The notes: generated by a model from the sequence alone, not told the origin. Counted from the first letter of the stretch, positions 9,170 through 18,543 are shown. The stretch is DNA of 64,000 bases from Akkermansiaceae bacterium (GCA_029866215.1 JARWZU010000003.1:1-64000); one strand, 5' to 3'. A program made the numbers and translations.

Positions 9170-9910
9170 TTACCCCTGATGTCGCATCCGGAAATGCTTC
9201 GGGGTCATGCCGATGCGTTTGCGAAAGTGCTGGGTGAAGGCGCTTTGGTCGCAGAATGCGTGCGCTTGGGCGATGTCGAGGACTTTGTCGGTGGTTTGGA
9301 TGAGGGCCTCGGCGGCGGACTCGATGCGGATGCGGAGCATGAGTTCGTAGGGTGTGATGCCAAGGGCTTGGTGGACCTTACGATACAGTGTGCGCTCGGA
9401 GAGGTTGCATTCGCGGGCGAGCTCGGCGGTGCTGAGGATGCGGTTGGTGTTTTTTTGGATGTGGCTGACGATGATCGTGACTTCGCTGCTGGGGTGGTGA
9501 TGGCTGCGGCCTTCATCGCGCCGAGTGAGGCCCATGAGGCCGATGACCGTGTCGTTCTTGCCCCGCAGCGGAACCTTGGTGGTGAGAAACCAAGTCAGCG
9601 TACGCTGTTCATCATACCAGACTTCGAGGCGATTGATTAACGGTTTTCCGGTGCGGAAGACGAGCGCGTCATCAGCACGGTAAGCTTTGGCGGCTTGCTC
9701 GGGGTAGAAATTTTCGTCGAATTGGCCGATGACATCCGCTTCACGTTCGTGGCCCAGGCGGGCCAACATCGGCTCGCTGGCAACGATGAGGCGACTCTCG
9801 AGATCCTTTACGAAGAAGAACACATTGGGCTGCTGATCGAACATGAGCCGGAAGGCCTGCGGATCGGTCATGCTAGCGAAAAAAGCGTTCTGAATTGATT
9901 TGGCAGACAT
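9170..9910 (-). CDS. AraC-family transcriptional regulator with N-terminal PAS domain
   Basis: A 246-residue protein. Residues about 20-130 form a PAS-like sensor (PNVFFFVKDLESRLIVAS, then FDENFYPEQAA and a GLMGLTRRD end). Residues about 145-245 form the AraC double helix-turn-helix, with LSERTLYRKVHQALGITP and the closing FCDQSAFTQHFRKRIGMTP. It is divergent, with a 65-bp gap, from the DUF6807/PVC dehydrogenase gene, which makes that gene and the following thuA-like gene the likely targets. The PAS domain probably senses a small ligand or redox state; no ligand can be named. Confidence 0.9.
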   Translation of the reverse strand: MSAKSIQNAFFASMTDPQAFRLMFDQQPNVFFFVKDLESRLIVASEPMLARLGHEREADVIGQFDENFYPEQAAKAYRADDALVFRTGKPLINRLEVWYDEQRTLTWFLTTKVPLRGKNDTVIGLMGLTRRDEGRSHHHPSSEVTIIVSHIQKNTNRILSTAELARECNLSERTLYRKVHQALGITPYELMLRIRIESAAEALIQTTDKVLDIAQAHAFCDQSAFTQHFRKRIGMTPKHFRMRHQG

Positions 9911-9937
9911 GGCAGGATGCTAACAACTTTTGGCAGA
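9899..9937. promoter_or_regulatory. Candidate operator: repeated TGGCAG in the divergent promoter
   Basis: TTTGGCAGA occurs at 9899-9907 and again at 9929-9937, exactly 30 bp apart, with a further TGGCAG at 9910-9915. The copies sit over the regulator start codon and in the gap before the gene at 9976. Direct repeats are the usual form of AraC-family sites. Assignment to the neighbouring regulator is inference. Confidence 0.35.
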
Positions 9938-9975
9938 AATAACCTATGGACTAATGAAGAAGAAAGAGTTTACTT

Positions 9976-12900
9976 ATGGTAATGCAAGCAAAACTTCCCC
10001 TATCGTTTCTAACCTTTTGCCTTTTCGCCAGCAGCGGGGCTTTGGCTCATGCTGCGGCGCTCACGTTGCGTCAGGATGATGCGACGAACACCCTATCGGT
10101 CTACCGCGAGAACGGCAAGGAGGCCATCCTTACCCAAAATGCCCGGCCGGATTTTCGGCCTTACATCCATCCGATCGTCGCTCCGGATGGGAAGGGCGTG
10201 CTGACGGAATATAGCCCAGGGCATCACAAGCATCAGACCGGGCTCTACTGGGGACTGAAGCAGATTAATGGACGCGACTTTTTTCACAATCCGGGCGCGG
10301 CCTTCTGGCGCAAGTTGTCTAGCAAGGTGCTGGTGGCTAAAGGTGAGTCGGTGAAGTGGACGACGGTTTATCAACTACTGGATGCCGAGGGCAAACCGAT
10401 GATGAACGAGACGCAGGTGTGGACCATGCGCGATGACGATGGCCGCTATTTGCTGGATCTCGAATGGAAGGGCGAAGGGCTCGTGGACCTGACCATGTCG
10501 AAGCAACCTTACGGTGGCCTTTTCCTGCGCATGCCGTGGAAGCCCGGCGTGGAGGGCGGCGTGATGAACAGCGTGCGCCAGGGCAACGCGCGTGCAGAAG
10601 CACAACGCTCGATCTGGATGGATGTGGGCATGAAACTGGAGGGTCGCGACGACCAGGCACACATCGCGATTTTTGATCATCCAAAAAATGCAGGCTATCC
10701 GCAGCCGTGGCGTGTCGATGGGCAAATGGGTGTGGGGCCTTGTCGGTCGATTACGGGCGATTGGAAGATCGCCAAGGGCAAGACTGAGACGGTGCAGCAC
10801 CAGTTTGTCGTCTATACCGGCAAGCTCAACGATGTCGCGCTCTTGGAGGCATGGAAAAAATACACGGGCCAAGGTTCTGACGCCGTGATGTGGGGCCTCG
10901 CCAAAGCAGAAGGCAAAGCCGCTGGATTTCTCACTGGCGAACAAGCCCTCGCGAAGATGACCGTGCCTGAAGGTTTCGAGGCGAAGCTCGCTGCGGTGGA
11001 GCCGATGATCACCCAGCCGATGGCGTTCTGCTGGGATGACCGCGGACGGCTCTGGGTCGCGGAGAATCGGGATTATGAAGCGCGTGGGACCGGTTTCTCC
11101 GCCGATGGCAACAGCCGCATCCTGATTCTCGAAGACACCAATGGAGATGGGAAGTTCGACACGCGGCAAGTCTTCCTCGAAGGCATTCCCTTTCCCGCCG
11201 CCATTGCGGTCGGGTTCGACGGACTCTGGCTCGGCGCGCCACCCAATCTGCTCTTCGTGCCCGACAAGGATCGTGATGACAAAGCCGACGGAGCCTTCGA
11301 AGTTCGCCTCACCGGATGGGGGATTCAGGATCGCCACGAGACCTTAAACAGCTTCCATTGGGGACCCGATGGCTGGCTCTACGGCTGCCAGGGTTTTGCC
11401 ACACGCTCAACCGTGGGCAAGCCGGCCGATGGCGGCAAGATCTTCCGCAAGGGCGATTCGTTCCCTGCAGAGATTGCGGTGAAAGATGGCCAATACATCG
11501 ACGGTGGGGTTTGGCGTTATCATCCCACGAAGGATCGCTTCGAGGTCGTCGCGCACGGCTTCAGTAATCCGTGGGGAATCGATTTCAATGACCACGGCCA
11601 GATTTTCATCACCGCCTGCGTGATTCCGCATCTCTGGCACGTCATCCCCGGCGGCATCTATCACCGCCAGGGCGGTAGGCACATCAACCCACACGTTTAT
11701 GATGACATCAAGACCATCGCCGATCATCGCCATCGCTCCGCACACGGCGGTGCGCGCATCTATCTCGCCGACGAGTTTCCCAAGGAATACCGCGACCGCA
11801 TCATCATGGCGAATATTCATGAGCATAATGTGATCACGGACATCCTTAAGCCGAGTGGCTCGGGTTTCATCGGTCATCATGGCGATGAACCGCTCTGCGC
11901 CAATGACAATGCATGGGTGGGTTTCAGCATGGAGATCGGACCCGATGGTGCAGCCTATGTGCTCGACTGGCATGACACCGAAATCTGTGGCTCTGCCGTC
12001 CACGACAAAGAAACCGGCCGCATCTACCGCCTTGCGCCCAAGGGTCTTCCGGGAAAGACCGGGATCAATCTCGCCGCGCAGACCGATCTCGAACTCGTCG
12101 GCCTGCTGACGCATCGCAACGATTGGTACAGCCGCCGCGCTCGCGTGCTGCTTCAGCACCGTGCCGCTGCCGGCACACTCGATGCCGCCGTGCCCGCGAA
12201 GCTGTGGGAACTCTTCGCGCAATCCAAGACCTCCGCTCATCAACTCCGCGCGCTGTGGGCGTTGCACGTCACGCAGAATCTCCCAGCAGATCGCTTGCTG
12301 CCGCTGCTGGATCATGCCGAGCCGTATGTCCGTGGCTGGTCCATTCAGTTGCTGAGCGAAGATCGCACTTACAGCCCGGCGACTTTGGCAAAATTCGCGG
12401 CGATGGCGGAGAAGGACAGCTCGCCCGTCGTGCGGCTTTACCTCGCTGCGGCGCTCCAGCGCATGCCATTGGCGGACCGCTGGCCCATTGCTAACCACCT
12501 CGTCGCTCATGCCGAGGACGCTGCGGATCATAACCTGCCGAAAATGCTTTGGTTCGGCATCGAGCCGATGGTGGAAACCGATGCCACGCGTGCGATGGCA
12601 CTCGCCACGCGAAGCAAGATTCCGCTGCTCGTGCCATACATCGCCCGCCGCGCCATCGCTGCCAAACAGCTCGAACCCGTGGCCGCCACACTGCTCAGCA
12701 ACACCGATCTCGCCCTGCGTCTTCAGCTTCTCGAAGGCGTGCGTGATGGCCTCAAATCGCTGGGCCGCAATGGGGTCACGAAGCCGAAAAACTGGGACGA
12801 AGCCTTTGCTGCGCTTGACGCCACCAAGGATGCCAAGCTCACCGATTTCACCGCGCAGATTGGTCAGCTTTTCGGCGATGCCAAAGCTGCCGATGCACAG

Positions 12901-13782
12901 CTCGCCGTGCTCAAGGATAAGGCCGCACTCATTGAGCGTCGCCAGCAAATCCTGACCGCCTTTGCCCGCGATGCGTATGCCGCCGCCCTCCCGGTGGTGC
13001 TCTCGCTGCTCGATGAACCCGCCATCCGCCGCGATGCCATCCGCGCACTGGCTTCGTTCGATGCTCCGCAGGTCGCGCCGACATTGATCAAGCGCTACGC
13101 TACGTTCTCCGCTGCCGAGAAAGCCGAGGTTGTGCTCACGCTCTCCACACGCCGCAGCAACGCGAGCGCCTTGGTCGCTGAGCTGAAAAACAACACCATC
13201 CCGAAGACCGATGTCACCGCCTCTGATGCCCGCCAACTCTACCGCGTGCTCGGGCCATCGTTCGTTGAGTTTTGGGGGCCCATCACCCAGCTTGCCAGCG
13301 ACAAGCAGGCCGAGATGGCGAAGTATAAAGCCATGCTCACCGATACCGAGCTTGCCAAAGCCAACACCAGTAAGGGCCGTGCCATCTACGAGCGCACCTG
13401 CATGGCCTGTCATAAACTCTACGGCGCTGGCGGCATCATCGGCCCTGAGCTTACCGGCTCCAACCGCGCCGATCTCGACTACATCCTCTCGCAGATTCTC
13501 AACCCCAGCGAGGTCATGCAAGAGAGCTATCAACTCGTCATCGTCACCACTCGCGATGGCCGCACCCTCTCCGGCACGGTCGTCGCTGAAGACAACCAAC
13601 AACTCACGCTCCGCCTCGTGGGGCAGGACACCATCGTCACCAAATCGGAAATCCTCTCCCGCGAGAAATCCCCGGTTTCAATGATGCCAGAGGGCTTGCT
13701 CAAAACCCTCAAGGATGACGAGGTCCGCGACCTCATCGGCTACCTGCGCACCCCCGCGCAAGTGCCTTTGCCAAAGCAGTGA
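9976..13782 (+). CDS. Secreted DUF6807 - PVC-type dehydrogenase - HEAT-like - cytochrome c fusion protein
   Basis: A 1268-residue exported protein with an N-terminal signal peptide (LPLSFLTFCLFASSGALAHA). Residues about 30-310 match DUF6807 (PmoA-like; EYSPGHHKHQTGLYWG). About 330-690 form the six-bladed propeller of PVC-type dehydrogenases (MAFCWDDRGRLWVAENRDYE; DTNGDGKFDTRQVF; HGGARIYLADEF). About 700-1090 are helical repeats. The C-terminus is a Planctomycete/Verrucomicrobium-type cytochrome c with one haem site CMACH at 13399-13413, then GxIIGPELTGSNR. It probably oxidises a sugar or sugar-derived substrate in the periplasm and passes electrons to its own haem; the substrate is unknown. 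It is likely co-transcribed with the thuA-like gene 45 bp downstream. The second Met (9982) is an alternative start. Confidence 0.88.
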   Translation: MVMQAKLPLSFLTFCLFASSGALAHAAALTLRQDDATNTLSVYRENGKEAILTQNARPDFRPYIHPIVAPDGKGVLTEYSPGHHKHQTGLYWGLKQINGRDFFHNPGAAFWRKLSSKVLVAKGESVKWTTVYQLLDAEGKPMMNETQVWTMRDDDGRYLLDLEWKGEGLVDLTMSKQPYGGLFLRMPWKPGVEGGVMNSVRQGNARAEAQRSIWMDVGMKLEGRDDQAHIAIFDHPKNAGYPQPWRVDGQMGVGPCRSITGDWKIAKGKTETVQHQFVVYTGKLNDVALLEAWKKYTGQGSDAVMWGLAKAEGKAAGFLTGEQALAKMTVPEGFEAKLAAVEPMITQPMAFCWDDRGRLWVAENRDYEARGTGFSADGNSRILILEDTNGDGKFDTRQVFLEGIPFPAAIAVGFDGLWLGAPPNLLFVPDKDRDDKADGAFEVRLTGWGIQDRHETLNSFHWGPDGWLYGCQGFATRSTVGKPADGGKIFRKGDSFPAEIAVKDGQYIDGGVWRYHPTKDRFEVVAHGFSNPWGIDFNDHGQIFITACVIPHLWHVIPGGIYHRQGGRHINPHVYDDIKTIADHRHRSAHGGARIYLADEFPKEYRDRIIMANIHEHNVITDILKPSGSGFIGHHGDEPLCANDNAWVGFSMEIGPDGAAYVLDWHDTEICGSAVHDKETGRIYRLAPKGLPGKTGINLAAQTDLELVGLLTHRNDWYSRRARVLLQHRAAAGTLDAAVPAKLWELFAQSKTSAHQLRALWALHVTQNLPADRLLPLLDHAEPYVRGWSIQLLSEDRTYSPATLAKFAAMAEKDSSPVVRLYLAAALQRMPLADRWPIANHLVAHAEDAADHNLPKMLWFGIEPMVETDATRAMALATRSKIPLLVPYIARRAIAAKQLEPVAATLLSNTDLALRLQLLEGVRDGLKSLGRNGVTKPKNWDEAFAALDATKDAKLTDFTAQIGQLFGDAKAADAQLAVLKDKAALIERRQQILTAFARDAYAAALPVVLSLLDEPAIRRDAIRALASFDAPQVAPTLIKRYATFSAAEKAEVVLTLSTRRSNASALVAELKNNTIPKTDVTASDARQLYRVLGPSFVEFWGPITQLASDKQAEMAKYKAMLTDTELAKANTSKGRAIYERTCMACHKLYGAGGIIGPELTGSNRADLDYILSQILNPSEVMQESYQLVIVTTRDGRTLSGTVVAEDNQQLTLRLVGQDTIVTKSEILSREKSPVSMMPEGLLKTLKDDEVRDLIGYLRTPAQVPLPKQ

Positions 13783-13827
13783 TGCCACGAAACACCCGCT
13801 TCCCGATCTGAAGTGTCACACACCAAC

Positions 13828-14772
13828 ATGAAACACTCATTTCACGCCTCTCTGCCCAAGCTCTCGATCATCTTTGGATTGATGCTCTTTCAATTCTCTG
13901 CGCATGCCGCTGAGAAAAAGAACATCGTGCTCATTGCGGGAAAGCAGAGCCACGGCCCCGGAGCGCACGAACACAATGCGGGCGTCCTGTTGTTGGCGAA
14001 ATGTCTCAGGGCAGGGGTGCCAGATTTGGTGGAGGTGAAGGTGCATTTGAATGCGGAATGGCCTGTGGAAGCAGAGATTAAATCTGCTGACACGATTTTG
14101 ATCTATGCGGATGGGTTTACCATGCATCCGGCATTGCAGGGGGATCACCTCCAGCAGCTCTCTGCGGAAATGAAGCGTGGCTGCGGTTTTATGGCGTTGC
14201 ATTGGGCAACCGAGGTGCCCAATAACAAAGGCGAGGCTGAGTTCTTGGACTGGATGGGGGGATACTGCGAACCGGGTTGGAGTGTGAATCCGCACTGGCA
14301 GGCGGACTTCAACAAGTTACCCGAGCACCCAATCACCAACGGCGTGCATTCTTTTTCGACAAACGACGAGTGGTATTTCCACATGCGTTTCCGCGAGGGC
14401 ATGACGTCGGTGACGCCGATCTTATCCGCAGTGCCACCGGACTCCACCATGAGTCGTCCTGATGGAGAGCGCTCGGGAAATCCCGAGGTTCGAAAGGATG
14501 TGGCGAACAAGGTCCCGCAACACGTTGCGTGGGCAGCAGAGCGGGCTGGCGGAGGTCGCGGCTTTGGCTTCACCGGCGGCCATTTTCACAAGGGCTGGGC
14601 AAACAACGATCAACGAAAGCTGGTGCTCAACGCGATCCTCTGGACCGCGAAAGCGGCTGTTCCCGCCAATGGCGTGGAGTCCGTTGTCACCGAGGAAGAT
14701 TTGAAACAGAACCTCGACCCCAAACCCGCTCCAAAAGCCCGAGTGCCATTGCCCAACAGCGGTCAACGATGA
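13828..14772 (+). CDS. ThuA-domain secreted protein
   Basis: A 314-residue protein with a signal peptide (MKHSFHASLPKLSIIFGLML to HAAE) and a ThuA (trehalose-utilisation-like, glutamine-amidotransferase fold) domain. It has NIVLIAGKQSHGPGAHEHNA near the N-terminus, MALHWATEVPN in the middle and GFGFTGGHFHKGW near the end. ATG 13828 is preferred over the GTG at 13813 because it puts the basic n-region of the signal peptide first. ThuA proteins accompany sugar catabolic genes in this phylum; the reaction is not established. Placement right behind the DUF6807/PVC dehydrogenase suggests a shared pathway. Confidence 0.88.
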   Translation: MKHSFHASLPKLSIIFGLMLFQFSAHAAEKKNIVLIAGKQSHGPGAHEHNAGVLLLAKCLRAGVPDLVEVKVHLNAEWPVEAEIKSADTILIYADGFTMHPALQGDHLQQLSAEMKRGCGFMALHWATEVPNNKGEAEFLDWMGGYCEPGWSVNPHWQADFNKLPEHPITNGVHSFSTNDEWYFHMRFREGMTSVTPILSAVPPDSTMSRPDGERSGNPEVRKDVANKVPQHVAWAAERAGGGRGFGFTGGHFHKGWANNDQRKLVLNAILWTAKAAVPANGVESVVTEEDLKQNLDPKPAPKARVPLPNSGQR

Positions 14773-14903
14773 GCTCTCCCCACTCTGCGAGGCTGGAAAC
14801 CCCGCGCCTGCACCACGACAGCGAAGGACGGCCTCCTCATGGCATGGGGAATTTCGCCCGCGTCAGAACCGATATTCGTTAGTTCTCCACGACGACCTCC
14901 AAT

Positions 14904-14921
14904 ATCATCCCCAGGGATGAT
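14904..14921. promoter_or_regulatory. Perfect 8-bp inverted repeat upstream of the prepilin-like gene
   Basis: ATCATCCC-CA-GGGATGAT lies 57 bp before the start at 14979. There is no T-run after it, so an operator or protein-binding site is more likely than a terminator. No regulator can be assigned. Confidence 0.4.
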
Positions 14922-14978
14922 TGAATACTTTCGTGAATCTGCGTAGGTTGCGCAGTCTAACAAACCTTAGACTTGCTC

Positions 14979-15713
14979 ATGAAAACCCCAATCAAAACCC
15001 CTGCTCCTTCCGGCCGTGGGTTCACCCTTGTCGAGCTGCTCGTCGTCCTAGTCATCGTCGCTGCACTCGCGGCGATCGCGTTCACGCTGCCGGCTCGGAT
15101 GAAGAAGTCCGCCAATCAAGCGGTCACCGCCGCCAACCTGCGCCAGATCGGGGTGGCCATGGTCACCTACACCGCGGACAAGGGCCGCTTCCCAGGTAAA
15201 AACGACGACCCCGTCTGGGACCGCGCCATCATCGCCAACCTTGGATTCGAATCGCCCCTCCCCGGCAACGGTCCGCTCAATCGTGGCACCTACCCGACTC
15301 TGGAAAACTCAGCGAAGATTTTCATGACTCCGGAAGACACGGAAAAACGTGATTCTGCATTCTATGCCCGCAGCTTCGCCATCGTACCATGGACCACCAA
15401 TAACTCGAATGGCACCTGGTTTCGGGGATGGAAAGACCGCCCGGTCAATGTCGGCGTCCCTTACAGCGCGATCAACGCCCCTGAGAAGGCAGCCATGGTT
15501 GTGCAGGGACATCACGGCATTGTGGGCGGAACAGCCAACTATCTCGGTAGTGGAGGCCATGCTTACAAGGACATGGGAGGCCCGGTGAAAACTCTCGGCG
15601 CCACTCAGCAGGTTCTCTTCGCGGACGGACACATCGAAAAGATCTCCAACCGCCTGACCAACGCCGAGTTTGTCGCCAAATACTGGCCGGGCACCATTGG
15701 TAATCTGGATTGA
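14979..15713 (+). CDS. Type II secretion/type IV pilin-like protein with prepilin N-terminus
   Basis: A 244-residue protein with a classical prepilin cleavage and methylation site: a short basic leader, then G/FTLVELLVVLVIVAALAAIA. The body matches the DUF1559-like or 'H-X9-DG' group of pseudopilins abundant in Planctomycetes and Verrucomicrobia (AANLRQIGVAMVTYTADKGR; later VLFADGHIEKIS). The mature protein is expected to sit in the inner membrane and assemble into pilus or pseudopilus fibres, or act as a surface-exposed single unit. ATG 14979 is used; a TTG at 14973 is possible. It appears to be a single gene with no assembly machinery nearby. Confidence 0.88.
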   Translation: MKTPIKTPAPSGRGFTLVELLVVLVIVAALAAIAFTLPARMKKSANQAVTAANLRQIGVAMVTYTADKGRFPGKNDDPVWDRAIIANLGFESPLPGNGPLNRGTYPTLENSAKIFMTPEDTEKRDSAFYARSFAIVPWTTNNSNGTWFRGWKDRPVNVGVPYSAINAPEKAAMVVQGHHGIVGGTANYLGSGGHAYKDMGGPVKTLGATQQVLFADGHIEKISNRLTNAEFVAKYWPGTIGNLD

Positions 15714-15803
15714 CGAAATCACCCGTTTCGATGTTGCCTGCGGAGCTTGCTCTCTGCGTTCGCCATTCTCAGCCCGCATGCCCGCGCCTCTATCGCCAAC
15801 CCT

Positions 15804-17336
15804 ATGAAACGAACATCCATCAATCTTCTCGCCGCCTTACTGCTGTTGCTGCCGACCGCTTCGCATGGTGCCGATGCGCCGACTGCCAGGCAAACCGACA
15901 AACCCGCAAAATCCGCAAAAACGGTGAGCGCGCCCGCGCCGGTGGTGGTCAAGGATGCGACGCCGAATGTCCTGCTCATTCTCATCGAGGATGCGGGTGC
16001 GCATCTCGGAGTGCTAGGTACGCCGGGCCTGCGCACGCCGAACCTCGATGCACTCGCCCGCGACGGAGTGTTGTTCCGCAAGTGCTTCGTCGGCTACCCT
16101 GTGTGCTCGCCGTCGAAGGCGTGCATCTATACCGGCCTGTATCCGCACCGCAACGGACTCATCAACAACACGGAAAATCTTTTTAAACCCGCGCCCAAGC
16201 TCACCGCCAAAGAGCGCAGCCTCCGCGCTTACGCGAACAATCAAATCAAGCCTGAGGTGCGCACGTTCGCGGAGATTTTGCACGGCCGCGGCTACTACAT
16301 GGGGGTGAGCGGCAAGCTGCACGTCTCGCCAAACGAGAAGTTCCCTTATGACGAATTCATCCCTGGGAAAAACGTGGTCGGCGCATTCATCCGTCGCGCG
16401 CAGGCGACTGGAAAACCGTGGCTCCTCTTCGACAACGCGCACAACGAACCGCATCGGCCCTTCGTCAATAGCGACGTGCAACCCATCGGCGTCGATCCGG
16501 CAAAAGTGAAGTTGCCCGCGTTTCTACCCGATACGCCGGTGATTCGCAAAGACTGGGCCGAATACCTCGACGGCATCCAGCTTGCCGACGCCGAGGTAGG
16601 CCGCGCGATGCGGCAACTCAAGGCCAGCGGCGAGCTCGACCAAACGCTCGTCATCGTCATGGCAGGCGATCACGGCCCCGCCTTCCAGCGTGGAAAGATG
16701 ACGCCTTACGCACTCGGGCTGCATGTGCCGCTCATCGTCCGCGCGCCCGGCGGCGCACGCGGGGTGCAGAGCGATGCGCTCACCTCCGAGGTGGACCTGA
16801 TGCCGACGATTCTCGACTACCTCGGGATCGCGCCGCCGCAGCAGGTGGACGGGATTTCGTTGCGTCCGCTCCTCGAGAGCAAACCCGGCGCTAAGGGCCA
16901 CGAGCACGTCTTTGCTGAAGTCTCCGGCCGCGTCCCCGGCAGTACACGCGGCATGGAAGAGCGCAGCGTGCTCGATGGTCGCTGGCATCTCATCGTGCGC
17001 AGCAAGCTCGACGAGCCGCGGCTCCTCAACGCCGACAGTTGGCAGTTCGAGGCGTGGCGCAACCGCACCTACCGCGAGACCATCCGCGTGAAGGAACAAT
17101 TTCCCGAGCAGTTCCGCATCCTCGCCGAGATGGACCCCGAGAGGCTCGGCGGAAAGCCACCCGCCTTTGAGCTCTACGACTTGGAAAATGATCGCGACGA
17201 GATGCACAACCTCGCCAACGATCCCGCGCATCGCCCTGAGCTAGAGCGTCTGTTTGCCGTGCTGAAAAAATGGAGCGCGGAAACGAACGACGTCACCGCA
17301 CCTTTGCCTGCGTTGCCCAGCGACTCAGCGAACTGA
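15804..17336 (+). CDS. Sulfatase, secreted
   Basis: A 510-residue protein with a signal peptide (MKRTSINLLAALLLLLPTAS, cut after HGA) and a sulfatase (PF00884) domain. The metal-site start reads NVLLILIEDAGAHLG, and the active-site Cys is C101 in VCSPSKACIYTGLYPHRNG. Later motifs are GKLHVSPN, NAHNEPHRP and MAGDHGPAFQRGK. The canonical formylglycine motif is CxPSR; here Lys (K105) replaces Arg. The protein is otherwise complete. ATG 15804 is chosen because it begins the signal peptide. It probably removes sulfate esters from polysaccharide fragments in the periplasm. No anaerobic sulfatase-maturase gene is adjacent. Confidence 0.88.
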   Translation: MKRTSINLLAALLLLLPTASHGADAPTARQTDKPAKSAKTVSAPAPVVVKDATPNVLLILIEDAGAHLGVLGTPGLRTPNLDALARDGVLFRKCFVGYPVCSPSKACIYTGLYPHRNGLINNTENLFKPAPKLTAKERSLRAYANNQIKPEVRTFAEILHGRGYYMGVSGKLHVSPNEKFPYDEFIPGKNVVGAFIRRAQATGKPWLLFDNAHNEPHRPFVNSDVQPIGVDPAKVKLPAFLPDTPVIRKDWAEYLDGIQLADAEVGRAMRQLKASGELDQTLVIVMAGDHGPAFQRGKMTPYALGLHVPLIVRAPGGARGVQSDALTSEVDLMPTILDYLGIAPPQQVDGISLRPLLESKPGAKGHEHVFAEVSGRVPGSTRGMEERSVLDGRWHLIVRSKLDEPRLLNADSWQFEAWRNRTYRETIRVKEQFPEQFRILAEMDPERLGGKPPAFELYDLENDRDEMHNLANDPAHRPELERLFAVLKKWSAETNDVTAPLPALPSDSAN

Positions 17337-17408
17337 TCGCCAAACAAAATCCCCCCTCTGAACATGGTCGCCCAGTGCCCTGGGCCCTGTTCGGCGTCTG
17401 TGTCTAAG

Positions 17409-18164
17409 TTAGAACGACCATTCCAATCCTACGCCCCCGTGAAAGAAGTCGATCAATCGGTCGTCCCCGGAGAATGCGGCATCCCTGCCCGAAGCCCAGC
17501 TGTACGTGGTGTGCGCTGTGATAGAAATTGAATCCGTTAAGGCGAATTCCAACCCTACGCGCAAGGCGATGTTGTTGGCGCCATCGTGGCCATCGGCCAC
17601 GTATCCTTGGTTGATGCCGAAGGGAACCGAGAAATTGAGGGCAAGGCGATCGGTAATCGAAAATTCGCGGCCGGCTGAAATCACTACAAAATATCCGTTG
17701 GCATCGAATGAGTGATAGAGGTCGGCGGACAGGTCGACATCCATCGGTAACCCCGACCATGCGACCCCAGCCCCGATTTCGTGGCCATGTGAACCGTCAT
17801 ATGGATACCAGAGGTAGGTGTATCCCCCGTAGAACTCGAGAGCCCCGATGCTTTGCTTAAGTGCAAGATTCAGTTGCAACTCGTCATAGCGCTGCTCGGG
17901 TGAATACCCATACCAAACTCCACCTGCGAGGTGGTTCCAACCCATCTCAAAACTGCCAACAAACAGGGAATCTCCGTCCAAGGAGTCTCTGCCTTCAGAG
18001 AAATAGCGGCTCTCCCACCCCAGATGGGCGTGCCCTTCGAGCGGTTCGTGGGCATGCGGTCGAGCAAATGGGAGTTGAGCCTCGGTACCGTGGCCGAACG
18101 CTGTCCAAACGCTGGCGAAGCCGTAGACAAGCGAGAGGACTGTTGCTTTCGGGAAGATCTGCAT
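17409..18164 (-). CDS. Outer-membrane beta-barrel protein of unknown function
   Basis: A 251-residue protein with a signal peptide (MQIFPKATVLSLVYGFASVW to GHG), alternating hydrophobic and polar strands rich in Gly/Tyr/Trp, and a terminal Phe (GGVGLEWSF), the hallmark of BAM-inserted outer-membrane proteins. A His-rich stretch follows the signal peptide (ARPHAHEPLEGHAHLGW). No specific family is recognised; a small porin-like or structural barrel fits. It is convergent with the sulfatase. Confidence 0.75.
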   Translation of the reverse strand: MQIFPKATVLSLVYGFASVWTAFGHGTEAQLPFARPHAHEPLEGHAHLGWESRYFSEGRDSLDGDSLFVGSFEMGWNHLAGGVWYGYSPEQRYDELQLNLALKQSIGALEFYGGYTYLWYPYDGSHGHEIGAGVAWSGLPMDVDLSADLYHSFDANGYFVVISAGREFSITDRLALNFSVPFGINQGYVADGHDGANNIALRVGLEFALTDSISITAHTTYSWASGRDAAFSGDDRLIDFFHGGVGLEWSF

Positions 18165-18459
18165 TGGGTCTAGTTAAATCTTGTTTGCCTAATATTAGAA
18201 TGAATGTACCAGCGATGCCTAGCTCGAATTCAAAGAAGGACCTTATCGTCGGTTGCATCTCAAGGCTTGTTTCAACCAAACGCCGCAGTCGAAGTCCTCG
18301 CGACCGCTCACCCCTGCAGCACCGGTTATGGTTCGCTTGCCTCATTTCATGACGTGCCGACTTGGCAAACGATTGCCGCAATACGCGCAGCTTGGCTTGA
18401 TGGTGCTGGCCCTCTGTCCGCAATGAGGACAGTCGATCAACTCCTCCGCCATCGCAGCA

Positions 18460-18504
18460 AAAAGCTCCGTGAACGCGCCAATTTGGCACACTCACGGAGC
18501 TTTT
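18460..18504. repeat. Inverted repeat, 13-bp arms
   Basis: AAAAGCTCCGTGA (18460-18472) and its exact reverse complement TCACGGAGCTTTT (18492-18504) are separated by 19 bases. The T-run is short (four T), so termination activity is uncertain. Confidence 0.7.
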
Positions 18505-18543
18505 GGGGGCGATCGAGAAGCGATTTGCTCCGCTTTTGCTCCA

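Noticed and set aside
11407..13602. 731-codon open frame on the minus strand
   Set aside because: It lies wholly opposite the DUF6807/PVC dehydrogenase gene; the residues mirror its codons and show no domain. The plus-strand protein has clear motifs.
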